Assembly: GCA_963783865.1 (NCBI GenBank)
Contig: CAWAPD010000003.1
Location: 558,001 to 622,000 of the forward strand
Direction: 5' to 3'
Origin: CAWAPD01 sp963783865
GTDB lineage: Bacteria > Actinomycetota > Thermoleophilia > UBA2241
DNA: 64,000 nt
In this document: positions 32,663 to 40,759 of the stretch, piece after piece
Layout of the letters: the number at the start of each line of letters is the position of its first letter
Numbering within the stretch: position 1 is the stretch's first letter
The notes under the pieces: model-generated
What the model was told of the DNA's origin: nothing
The model's database searches: none
The model's input: the letters and a program-made list of their open reading frames with translations, nothing else
Program-made: the position numbers and the translations under genes

Positions 32663-32729
32663 TGCTAACAACAAGTGTGCATACTGCCTATCACGACGGC
32701 CAGACTACGCTCCTGTTCGCAGGTTGTCA
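32663..32729. repeat. possible attC-like or array-boundary site
   Basis: TGCTAAC (32663-32669) and GTTGTCA (32723-32729) are 67 bp apart and pair over CTAACAAC/GTTGTCAG. The inner arms pair poorly. It lies between the cassette-like genes and hydF and could be the boundary of the array. Confidence 0.3.
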
Positions 32730-32845
32730 GTCATCGAGGGTGTGAGCCGTGCGTATCCCGTGCTGAGCCACATGTGCAATCTGCATAACTGCGGCCGGAT
32801 GGGTTTGCGGTGGGGCGGCGGCGGTTGTCGCCCTGGGACGCGCCG

Positions 32846-34150
32846 CTACAGGTCGTCGACCGGGCCGTCCCCGACGGCGGCGGCGGTCGCGGCGGGCGCG
32901 ACTCGCGGCACGCCGTGCGTGCGCGAGGCGCGCACTACCTCGAGCGCCGCCGGGAACGGCTCCAGGGCACGTTCGAAGATCCCCAGGCTGTAGGCGATGA
33001 CGACGCCGTAGTTGGTGATCGGCACGCCGGCCTCGCGGCAGCGCACGATGCGGCTGAGCATCTCGCGGCGGTTGGCGGTGCAGGCGCCGCAGTGGATCAC
33101 CAGGGCGTAGTCCTTGAGGTCCTCGACCTCGGGGAAGTCGTGGCCCTGCACGTGGGCGATCTCGAGCTTGCCGCCGACGTACTGCGCCAGCCAGCGCGGG
33201 ATCTTGACGCGGCCGATGTCCTCACCGATGGGGTGGTGGCTGCAGTGCTCGGCGATGAGGATGCGGTCGCCCGATGTGAGCTCCTCTATCGCCAGCGCGC
33301 CCTGTACCTGGGTCGTGAGCTCGCCCTTGAAGCGGGCGAACAGGATCGAGAAGCTGGTCATGGGCACGTCGCGCGGCGTGTCGGCCGCCACCTTGAGGAA
33401 GGCCTGCGAGTCGGTGACGACCAGCTTGGGCGGCCGCGAGAGCCGCGCCATCGCCTCCTTGAGCTCGCGCTCCTTGACCATCAGCGCCATGGCGTCGGAG
33501 TCCATCAGGTCGCGGATGGCCTGCACCTGGGGCAGGATGAGGCGGCCTCGCGGGGCCTCCTTGTCGATCGGGATCACCAGCACAGCCAGCTCGCCGGGCC
33601 CCACGAGGTCGCCGAGGATCGTCGGGTTGTCGACGAAGTCGGCGGGGGCCGCGGCCAGCAGGGCCTGGCGGAAATCGAGGACGCCACGGCCCAGGGCCGC
33701 GGCCGTGCGCACCGTGAGCACCTTCTGGTCGCGCAGCCGCGCCTCGGCGGCCGACGGCGCGCCCAGGTCGGTCTTGTTGAAGACGACCACGGTGGGGATG
33801 TCGCGGCTGCGGAACTCCTCGAGGATCATCTCCTCGTAGTCGCCCCACTCGGTGGCCTCGGTGATCAGCACGCCGAGGTCGGTGCGGTCGAAGACCTGCA
33901 TCGTCTTGCGCGCCCGCAGCTCGCCGAGGGCGCCGACGTCGTCGATGCCGGCGGTGTCGATGAACAGGACGGGGCCGAGCGGCAGCAGCTCCATCGGCTT
34001 CTCGACGGGGTCGGTGGTGGTGCCGGCCTGGTCTGAGACGATCGAGACGTCCTGCCGCGTGATGGCGTTGAGCAGGCTCGACTTGCCGACGTTGCGGCGG
34101 CCGAAGAGGCCGATGTGGAGGCGCATGCCTTTGGGGGCGAGCATCGACAC
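32846..34150 (-). CDS. hydF: [FeFe]-hydrogenase maturation GTPase HydF
   Basis: A 434-aa HydF, the scaffold GTPase that receives the 2Fe precursor and delivers it to apo-HydA. The N-terminal GTPase has GRRNVGKSSL (P-loop), SDQAGTTTDPVEK (switch I), DTAGIDD and NKTD. The C-terminal cluster domain has the conserved C-x-H (EHCSHHP) and CxxC (HCGAC) for its [4Fe-4S] cluster. GTG 34150 is chosen from AGGAG five bases upstream; ATG 34144 is possible. It starts three bases after the aspA stop. It is the last gene of the hydG-TM1266-aspA-hydF group. Confidence 0.95.
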   Translation of the reverse strand: MSMLAPKGMRLHIGLFGRRNVGKSSLLNAITRQDVSIVSDQAGTTTDPVEKPMELLPLGPVLFIDTAGIDDVGALGELRARKTMQVFDRTDLGVLITEATEWGDYEEMILEEFRSRDIPTVVVFNKTDLGAPSAAEARLRDQKVLTVRTAAALGRGVLDFRQALLAAAPADFVDNPTILGDLVGPGELAVLVIPIDKEAPRGRLILPQVQAIRDLMDSDAMALMVKERELKEAMARLSRPPKLVVTDSQAFLKVAADTPRDVPMTSFSILFARFKGELTTQVQGALAIEELTSGDRILIAEHCSHHPIGEDIGRVKIPRWLAQYVGGKLEIAHVQGHDFPEVEDLKDYALVIHCGACTANRREMLSRIVRCREAGVPITNYGVVIAYSLGIFERALEPFPAALEVVRASRTHGVPRVAPAATAAAVGDGPVDDL

Positions 34151-34152
34151 GG

Positions 34153-35583
34153 CTACTCCTGGTGGCCGCGGAGCTGGGTGGGCGGCGTGCCGAGGCGGCA
34201 GACGGCCTCGGCGCTGAGCAGCTCGTCGAACTGCTCGGCGGTCACCCGGCCGCTGTCGACGGCGGCCTCGCGCACGCCGACGCCACGCTCGGTCGCCTCG
34301 CGCACGATGTCGCAGGCGGCGTCGTAGCCGAGCGCCGGCACGAGCGCCGTGGCCGAGGCCGACGAGGCCGCGACGTGCCTGCGGCACGCGGCCTCGTCGG
34401 CCTCGATGCCCTCGACGCAGAAGCGACGCAGGATCTCGCACCCGCGCGCGAGCAGCAGCAGGCTGTCGAGCAGGCAGGCGCTGACCAGCGGCAAGAACGG
34501 GTTCAGCTCGAGGCTGCCGGCCGCGGCCGCCTGGGCGATCACGGCGTCGTGGCCGCAGGCCAGCATCGCCGCCTGGGTCACCGCCTCGGGGATGACCGGG
34601 TTGACCTTGCCGGGCATGATCGACGAGCCGGCCTGGCGCTGCGGCAGCCGGATCTCGCCCAGCCCGGCCTCGGGCCCGCTCGACAGCAGGCGCAGGTCGC
34701 CGCAGATCTTGATCAAGCTCACCGCGCAGGCCTTGAGGATGCCCGACACCTCGACGAACACGTCGGCGTTCTGCGTCGCTTCGGTCAGGTTCTCGGCTCG
34801 GGCGAAGCCGATCGAGGTCAGCTCGCGCAGCACGTCGACCACGCGGAAGATGAACTGCCGCGGCGCCGCGAAGCCGGTGCCGATCGCCGTGCCGCCGAGG
34901 TTGACCACGCGCAGCCGCTCTTCGCACTTGTAGATGCGCCAGCGGTCGCGGTTGAAGGCCTCGGCGTAGGCGCCCATCTCGCGGCCCAAGGTGGTCAGCA
35001 CGGCGTCCTGCATCTCGGTGCGTCCGACCTTGACGATGTGGGCGAACTCCCGCTCCTTGGCCTGGAAGGCCTCCTGCAGGGCGACGACCTGCTCCTCGAG
35101 CTCGTGCAGCAGCCGGATGGCGGCCAGCCGCAGGGCGGTGGGGAAGGTGTCGTTGGTCGACTGGTGCAGGTTGAGGTCGTCGAGCGGCGAGATGCGGTCG
35201 TAGTTGCCGCGCGGCTCGCCGAGCAGCTCGAGGGCGCGGTTGGCGAGCACCTCGTTGACGTTCATGTTGGTGCTCGTGCCCGCGCCCCCCTGCAGCAGGT
35301 CGACGACCACGGCGTCGTCGAGACGACCCTCGGCCATCTCCTGGCAGGCGCCCTCGATGGCGACCGCCTTGGCCGCGTCGTCGGCCCAGACGCCGAGCTC
35401 GCGGTTGGTCTGGGCGCAGGCGAGCTTGACCGTGCCATAGGCACGGGCGAGCTCGCCGTGCACGGGGTGGCGCGCGAGCGGGAAGTTCTCGAGCGCGCGC
35501 AGGGTGTGCACGCCCCACAGGGCGTCGGCGGGCACCTCGGCCTCGCCGAGCAGGTCGCGCTCGGTGCGGTAGTCGTCGCTCAT
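34153..35583 (-). CDS. aspA: aspartate ammonia-lyase
   Basis: A 476-aa aspartase/fumarase-superfamily enzyme converting L-aspartate to fumarate and ammonia. The signature GSSIMPGKVNP is intact, as are LQGGAGTSTNMNVNEV and LHQSTNDTFPT; the latter favours aspartase over fumarase. It lies between the TM1266-type regulator and hydF inside the [FeFe]-hydrogenase maturation group. Such linkage is, from memory, recurrent in anaerobes; ammonia or a nitrogen source for building the dithiomethylamine bridge is a plausible reason, but this is inference. ATG 35583 fits the family start. Confidence 0.92.
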   Translation of the reverse strand: MSDDYRTERDLLGEAEVPADALWGVHTLRALENFPLARHPVHGELARAYGTVKLACAQTNRELGVWADDAAKAVAIEGACQEMAEGRLDDAVVVDLLQGGAGTSTNMNVNEVLANRALELLGEPRGNYDRISPLDDLNLHQSTNDTFPTALRLAAIRLLHELEEQVVALQEAFQAKEREFAHIVKVGRTEMQDAVLTTLGREMGAYAEAFNRDRWRIYKCEERLRVVNLGGTAIGTGFAAPRQFIFRVVDVLRELTSIGFARAENLTEATQNADVFVEVSGILKACAVSLIKICGDLRLLSSGPEAGLGEIRLPQRQAGSSIMPGKVNPVIPEAVTQAAMLACGHDAVIAQAAAAGSLELNPFLPLVSACLLDSLLLLARGCEILRRFCVEGIEADEAACRRHVAASSASATALVPALGYDAACDIVREATERGVGVREAAVDSGRVTAEQFDELLSAEAVCRLGTPPTQLRGHQE

Positions 35584-35627
35584 GGCGTTGTGTTCACGTC
35601 CCTTGGGCCGGCGGTCTGTCGGCCGGA

Positions 35628-35888
35628 CTAGTGGCCGAAGACTATGGACTGTACTTCGACCCCGTGGATGTCGGCCAGGCGCGCCGCCATGAGCCCCGCG
35701 ACGTCGGCGTCGCCGACGATCTCGAGCAGCACCACGCCGCCCGGGGCGCAGATGCCGCCGGCCACCTCGTGCAGCCCGATGCGCGTCTTGATGTTGCAGC
35801 CGTACTCGGTGAAGACCTTCTGCACCTCGACCGCGTCGTGCATGCGGTCGGTGATGTGCACGCCGAGGATCCGGTGTTCGTCCGCCAT
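35628..35888 (-). CDS. TM1266-family iron-only hydrogenase system regulator
   Basis: An 86-aa ACT/NikR-like-fold protein of the TM1266 family, found next to [FeFe]-hydrogenase maturation genes. It starts MADEHRILGVHITDRMHDAVEVQKV and contains EYGCNIKTRIGLHEV and GVVLLEIVGD. The family is proposed to be regulatory but lacks a DNA-binding domain, so the mechanism is unknown. AAGGAG lies six bases before ATG 35888. It is cotranscribed with hydG (32 bp upstream) and aspA. Confidence 0.9.
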   Translation of the reverse strand: MADEHRILGVHITDRMHDAVEVQKVFTEYGCNIKTRIGLHEVAGGICAPGGVVLLEIVGDADVAGLMAARLADIHGVEVQSIVFGH

Positions 35889-35920
35889 GTCAGCTCCTTG
35901 CCCGTCGCTTGCGTTCAGGT

Positions 35921-37327
35921 TCACACGTAGCAGTCGCGCTCGCCGCCGCGCACGCGCGCGAGCAGTCGTTCCGACGTGTCGCGCTCGTGCGCGCCCATCC
36001 GCCCTAGCGTCTCCCCGATCAGCGTCTCGCCGATCTCGCGCGTGCCGGGCGAGGCGTAGTCGAGCAGGTACTCCATGAAGGTCGACAGCCCGTTGGGGTC
36101 GCAGTGCGACTTGATCTCGCCCGGCTTGGCCAGGTCCATGAAGTCTTGGCCGGTGCGGCCCAGCCGGTAGCAGCCGGTGCAGAACGACGGGATGTAGCCC
36201 ATGCCGGCCACGTCGCCGACGACCTCGTCGAGGGCGCGGTGGTCGCCGAGCTGGAACTGGGCCGCGTCCTCGTGGATCTCGTCGGTGTAGCCGCCCGGGT
36301 TGGTGCGGCTGCCGGCCGAGATCTGCGACACGCCCAGGGCGAAGGTCTCGCGGCGCAGGGTCGCGGTCTCGCGCGTCGACATGATGATGCCGGTGTAGGG
36401 CACCGCCAGGCGCAGGATCGCGACGAGCTTGCGGAAGTCGACGTCGGAGACCGGCTGTGGCGGGTGGGCGGCGATGTCCGAGCCGACGGCCGGTTCGAGC
36501 CGCGGCACGCTGATGGTGTGCGGGCCCACGCCGAAACGCTGCTCGAGGTGGGCGATGTGCTGGAGCAGGGCCAGCACCTCGAAGCGCCAGTCGAAGAGCC
36601 CGAACAGCACGCCGATGCCGTCGTCGTCGATGCCGGCCTCCATGGCGCGGTCCACGGCGGTCACGCGCCAGTCGTAGTCGCGCTTCTTGCCGCCCAGGTG
36701 CACCTTGCGATACGTCTCGCGGTGGTAGGTCTCCTGGAAGATCTGGAACGTGCCGATGCCGGTCGCCTTGAGCTCGCGGAACTCGTCGACGGTGAGCGGC
36801 GCGATGTTGACGTTGACGCGCCTGATCTCGCCGCTCGGCGGCCGCAGCACCGAGTAGATCGTGGCGATCGACTTGAGGATGTAGCTGAAGCCCTCGTGCG
36901 GGTACGACTCGCCGGCCACCATCAGCACGCGCTTGTGCCCCTGGTCGACCAGGTTCTCGATCTCGGCCCGGATCTCGTCCTGCGACAGGGCGCGGCGCTG
37001 CAGCTCCTTGTTGCGCACGCGGAAGGCGCAGTAGAGGCAGTCGTTCTGGCAGAGGTTCGAGATGTAGAGGGGCGCGAACAGCACCAGGCGGCTTCCGTAG
37101 ATGGTGTCCTTGACGTGGCGCGCGGCGGCGAACAGCTCGCCGAGCAGCTCGGGGTCGCTGACCGAGGTGAGGACGGCGACGTCGGCCACGTCCAGGCCGT
37201 GCGCCTCGCGCGCCCTGGCCAGGATCTCGCGCACGCGCGCGGCGTCGGCGCGCTCGGCCGCGCCCAGCGTGGCGGCGATCGCCGTCTCGTCGATGAAGGT
37301 GACGGGTGGAGTGCTGGTGGTGCTCAT
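35921..37327 (-). CDS. hydG: [FeFe]-hydrogenase maturase HydG (radical SAM tyrosine lyase)
   Basis: A 468-aa HydG that splits tyrosine to CO and cyanide for the hydrogenase 2Fe subcluster. The radical-SAM motif CQNDCLYC lies near residue 90. The C-terminal auxiliary cluster motif CTGCYRLG...KSHC has the CxxCx22C spacing typical of HydG and absent from ThiH. ATG 37327 overlaps the stop of the upstream kinase gene (ATGA). HydE is not encoded in this window. All catalytic cysteines are intact. Confidence 0.96.
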   Translation of the reverse strand: MSTTSTPPVTFIDETAIAATLGAAERADAARVREILARAREAHGLDVADVAVLTSVSDPELLGELFAAARHVKDTIYGSRLVLFAPLYISNLCQNDCLYCAFRVRNKELQRRALSQDEIRAEIENLVDQGHKRVLMVAGESYPHEGFSYILKSIATIYSVLRPPSGEIRRVNVNIAPLTVDEFRELKATGIGTFQIFQETYHRETYRKVHLGGKKRDYDWRVTAVDRAMEAGIDDDGIGVLFGLFDWRFEVLALLQHIAHLEQRFGVGPHTISVPRLEPAVGSDIAAHPPQPVSDVDFRKLVAILRLAVPYTGIIMSTRETATLRRETFALGVSQISAGSRTNPGGYTDEIHEDAAQFQLGDHRALDEVVGDVAGMGYIPSFCTGCYRLGRTGQDFMDLAKPGEIKSHCDPNGLSTFMEYLLDYASPGTREIGETLIGETLGRMGAHERDTSERLLARVRGGERDCYV

Positions 37328-38661
37328 GCGGTGACTCCAGTGTCGTTCGGCTCGCGGTCGCCCGAGCAGATGGGCTGGGGGATCTCGAACGAGATCTCGG
37401 CCCACTCGCCGGACTTCGAGTCGGCTCTGATGCGGCCGTTGTGCAGGCGCACGATGCGCCAGGCGTTGTAGAGGCCCAGCCCCGTGCCGCGCCGGCCGCT
37501 CAGGGCCGGCGTGTCGAGGCGGGAGAACTTGCGGAAGAGCAGGGAGCGCTGGCGGGGCTTGAAGCCGGGGCCCTCGTTCCAGACGGCGATCCTGAGCTTG
37601 CCCGGGTCGCTCGTCACCGTGAGGCGGACGACGCCGCCCTTGCGTCCGTACTTGGCGGCGTTGCCGAGCAGGTTCACGAGGACGATGCGCAGCAGCGACG
37701 GGTCGCAGTCGGCGACCACCCGCAGCGGTTCGGGGATGTCGAGCTCGAGCGTCATGTCCTGCTCGGCCAGACGCTCCTGAACGACCTCCAGCGCCGGCTC
37801 GACGACGTCGTCGGCGACGAGCACGTTGCACTGCAGGTCCAGGCGCAGCTCGCCGCCCTCCACCCGGGCCAGGTCGAGATACTCGTCGACGAGCTCGAGG
37901 AGGTACTCGCCCTTGGCCGCCACGCGGTCGAGCTTGCGCCGCTGATCGGCGCTCACGTCGCCGAGGTAGCCGTCGGCCAGCAGACGGGCGTCGGTGACCA
38001 TCGAGGCCACGGGGTTCTTGAGCTCGTGGCTGACGAACCCGAGCATCTCGAGGTAGGCGTGGTTGGCCGCCTCGAGCTGCTCCAGGCGCCAGGCCTTCTC
38101 GATCGCGTAGCTGAGGATGTCGGTCATCGACATCTGCAACAGCACGTGGTGCTCGTCGTAGACGTGCGGCTCGCGCGAGCTGCGGAACATGAAGCCGACG
38201 AGCTTGCCCTCGACCGAGAGCGGCACCGTGAGGCTGGAGCGCACGCCCTCTTTGAGCAGGAGCTTCGTCGAGCGGCTGCCGGGCCGCTCCTCGAGGTAGG
38301 CGGCGAGGTCGTCGATGATGCGCGGGCTCTCGTGGCGCAGGACGGTGGACAGCGAAGCCGTCATGTCCTCGCTGTAGCCCTGGTCGAGCAGGAGCGGGCC
38401 GTAGGCGGCGCAGGTGTAGCGCGACACCACGCGGCGGCCGTTCTCCTCGACGAACGCGAGCCCGATGCGGTCGCAGGGGAAGACCGTGCGGGTCGTGCGG
38501 AACGCGTAGTCGATGACATCCTCGAGGGTGGCCAGCAGGGGCACGCGGCGGTTGACGGCGCGCAGGGCGCGGCGCTCTCCCGCCGTGGGCCGTGTGATGG
38601 CGATCGCCGGGTCGCGGAAGAGGTCGAAGTAGCGGACCGTGCTGGACGTCGTGGTGCTCAT
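37324..38661 (-). CDS. GAF-domain sensor histidine kinase upstream of hydG
   Basis: A 445-aa soluble histidine kinase. A GAF-like sensory domain spans about residues 40-200 (TLEDVIDYAFRTTRTVF ... LTVPLSVEGKLVGFMF). The phosphoacceptor His is in FVSHELKNPVA near 222. The ATPase has NLLGNAAKYGRKGG, NEGPGF and GTGLGLYNAWRIV. No membrane helix is present. It is translationally coupled to hydG, implying that it responds to a cue relevant to hydrogenase maturation. An extended -10-like TGGTAGAGT (minus strand, 38723-38731) may be its promoter. No receiver is adjacent in this operon. Confidence 0.88.
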   Translation of the reverse strand: MSTTTSSTVRYFDLFRDPAIAITRPTAGERRALRAVNRRVPLLATLEDVIDYAFRTTRTVFPCDRIGLAFVEENGRRVVSRYTCAAYGPLLLDQGYSEDMTASLSTVLRHESPRIIDDLAAYLEERPGSRSTKLLLKEGVRSSLTVPLSVEGKLVGFMFRSSREPHVYDEHHVLLQMSMTDILSYAIEKAWRLEQLEAANHAYLEMLGFVSHELKNPVASMVTDARLLADGYLGDVSADQRRKLDRVAAKGEYLLELVDEYLDLARVEGGELRLDLQCNVLVADDVVEPALEVVQERLAEQDMTLELDIPEPLRVVADCDPSLLRIVLVNLLGNAAKYGRKGGVVRLTVTSDPGKLRIAVWNEGPGFKPRQRSLLFRKFSRLDTPALSGRRGTGLGLYNAWRIVRLHNGRIRADSKSGEWAEISFEIPQPICSGDREPNDTGVTA

Positions 38662-38773
38662 GGGGGACTCGCGCGGAGCTCCTTGGTCGTCGTGAACAGC
38701 CGCGGTGTGACGGCCTCGTTCCACTCTACCAGCACGTGGCCGTGCGTCCGCGTTGGCCGCGGGAGGGTGGGGT

Positions 38774-38811
38774 GGGGCGGCGGGGGCGGCGTCCGCCGCC
38801 CCCGCCGCCCC
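38774..38811 (-). terminator. terminator hairpin after [FeFe] hydrogenase 1
   Basis: A perfect 17-bp stem (38774-38790 with 38795-38811) with a four-base loop, 12 bases beyond the hydA1 stop on the minus strand. It has no T-tract. It separates the hydA1 operon from the kinase-hydG-hydF operon. Confidence 0.65.
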
Positions 38812-38823
38812 CCGACCGGTGCG

Positions 38824-40746
38824 TCAGTCGATGTGCTTGCCGCGCGCCACGTAGGTGGTGTGCAGCAGGTCGTGGCTCTTGTGGCCGCAGGGGCCGTCGG
38901 TGAGGAACTCGGCGTAGGTGGTGAGCACGGCCGGGTTCTCGTGCGACTTGCGGACCGCGTAGGCGGCGTCCTCTGAGTAGATCGCCCTCGCCCGGGCGGC
39001 CCTGATCTCGGGCGTCGTCGGGATCGGCTGGCCGCCGCCGCCCAGGCAGCCGCCCGGGCAGGCCATGAACTCGATGAAGTGGCACTGGCTGAACTTGCCG
39101 CCGGCCTTGATGTCTTCCATGACCTTGCGGGCGTTGGCGGTGCCGTGAGCCACGGCGACCTTGAGCGTCGCGCCGTTCAGCCAGTCCCAGTCGGGGACCA
39201 GATGCGCCACGATCTCGGGCACCGGACCGACCTTGGGCACGGTGATCTCGGCGTACTTGACGCCCTCGAAGCCGCGCACCGGGATGATGTCGCCGTGGTC
39301 GTAGATGCTCTCGACCTTCTCGCCGGTGACCATCTCGATCACCGTGCGCAGGGCGGCCTCCATGACGCCGCCCGTGGCGCCGAAGATGACGCCCGACCCG
39401 GTGGCCGTGCCGAACGGGTCGTCGAAGTCGCTCCGGGGCAGCTTGGGGACGTCGAGCCCCGACTCCTTGAACATCTTCGCCAGCTCACGTGTGGTGAGGC
39501 CGAAGTCGACGTCCTTGTAGCCGGAGTCGCGCATCTCGGGCCGGTTGCACTCGAACTTCTTGGCCGAGCACGGCATCAGGGCCACGCTGACGATCTTCTC
39601 GGGGTCGAACCCGAGCTTCTCGGCGTAGTAGGTCTTGATCAGCGCCCCGAACATCTGCTGCGGGCTCTTGGCCGACGAGGCGTTGGGCAGGTACTCGGGG
39701 TAGAAGTGCTCCAGGAACTTGACCCAGCCCGGCGAGCAGCTCGTGAACTGCGGCAGGGCGACGCTCGAGTCCTTCTCGACCAGGGCCTTGTAGAGCCGCA
39801 GGATCAGCTCGGTGCCCTCCTCGATGATCGTCAGGTCGGCGGTGAAGTTGGTGTCGAACACGCGGTCGAAGCCCGCGCGGCGCAGGGCCGTGTTCATCTC
39901 GAAGGTCACGGCCGTGCCCGGCTCGAGGCCGAAGCACTCGCCCATGGCCGAGCGTGGCGCCGGCGCCGTCTGGATGACGACGTGCTTGTCGGGGTCGTCG
40001 ATGGCGGCCCACACGGCGTCGGTCTCGTCCTTGGCGTGCAGCGCCCCGGTGGGGCAGCGGTTGATGCACTGGCCGCAGTTGATGCACACGACGTCGAGCA
40101 GCGGCTTGTCCATGAAGGTCGCGATCTCGGTCTGGTCCGACCGGTTCACGGCCTCGAGCACGCCGACCTCCTGCAGGTCGATGCAGGTGCGCACGCAGCG
40201 GCGGCACTTGATGCACTTGTTGTTGTCGCGCACGACCGAGTAGCTGGAGTCGTCGATCTCGGCAACGGGACTCTCAGGGTGCCCGAAGCGGAAGTGGGTG
40301 ATGCCGTACTCCTCGGCCAGGTCCTGCAGCTCGCAGCCGCCGTTGCGCACGCAGCTGTAGCAGTCGCCGTAGTGCTCGCTGAGCAGCAGGTCGAGCACGT
40401 GGCGCCGCGCCAGGCGCACGCGGCGGCTGTGGGTGTTGATCGTCATCTGGTTGGTGACGGGGAAGGCGCAGGCCGGCTGCAGCAGGCGCTGCCCCTCGAC
40501 CTCGACCACGCAGATGCGGCACAGGCCGGCCATCTCGAGGTCGGGGTGGTGACACAGGGTCGGGATGTGCACCCCGATCGTCTCGGCGGCCTCGAGGATC
40601 GTGGCTCCGAAGGGCACCTTCGCCTCGGTGCCGTCGATCACGACGGTCACGGCGGCGCCGATGGCGTCGGGGCTGGTGGTCGTCACGACCCGCCGGGCCT
40701 GCTGGCTGAGCGGCGCGCGGTGGATGCGTTCCATCTGGTCTGTCAT
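38824..40746 (-). CDS. hydA: [FeFe] hydrogenase 1, HydA catalytic subunit
   Basis: A 640-aa multidomain [FeFe] hydrogenase. In order: a 2Fe-2S ferredoxin domain (CHHPDLEMAGLCRIC...PAC), a His-ligated [4Fe-4S] motif (HYGDCYSCVRNGGC), two [4Fe-4S] motifs (CIKCRRCVRTC, CINCGQCINRC), and the H-cluster domain with TSCSPGW, MPCSAKKFE and MACPGGCLGGGG. A C-terminal small-subunit segment is fused. L1 carries Ser rather than a second Cys. GAGGGAG precedes ATG 40746. With the NuoE-NuoF protein encoded upstream it matches trimeric bifurcating or NAD-linked hydrogenases that couple H2 to NAD(H) and ferredoxin. Confidence 0.96.
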   Translation of the reverse strand: MTDQMERIHRAPLSQQARRVVTTTSPDAIGAAVTVVIDGTEAKVPFGATILEAAETIGVHIPTLCHHPDLEMAGLCRICVVEVEGQRLLQPACAFPVTNQMTINTHSRRVRLARRHVLDLLLSEHYGDCYSCVRNGGCELQDLAEEYGITHFRFGHPESPVAEIDDSSYSVVRDNNKCIKCRRCVRTCIDLQEVGVLEAVNRSDQTEIATFMDKPLLDVVCINCGQCINRCPTGALHAKDETDAVWAAIDDPDKHVVIQTAPAPRSAMGECFGLEPGTAVTFEMNTALRRAGFDRVFDTNFTADLTIIEEGTELILRLYKALVEKDSSVALPQFTSCSPGWVKFLEHFYPEYLPNASSAKSPQQMFGALIKTYYAEKLGFDPEKIVSVALMPCSAKKFECNRPEMRDSGYKDVDFGLTTRELAKMFKESGLDVPKLPRSDFDDPFGTATGSGVIFGATGGVMEAALRTVIEMVTGEKVESIYDHGDIIPVRGFEGVKYAEITVPKVGPVPEIVAHLVPDWDWLNGATLKVAVAHGTANARKVMEDIKAGGKFSQCHFIEFMACPGGCLGGGGQPIPTTPEIRAARARAIYSEDAAYAVRKSHENPAVLTTYAEFLTDGPCGHKSHDLLHTTYVARGKHID

Positions 40747-40759
40747 CTCACTCCCTCGC

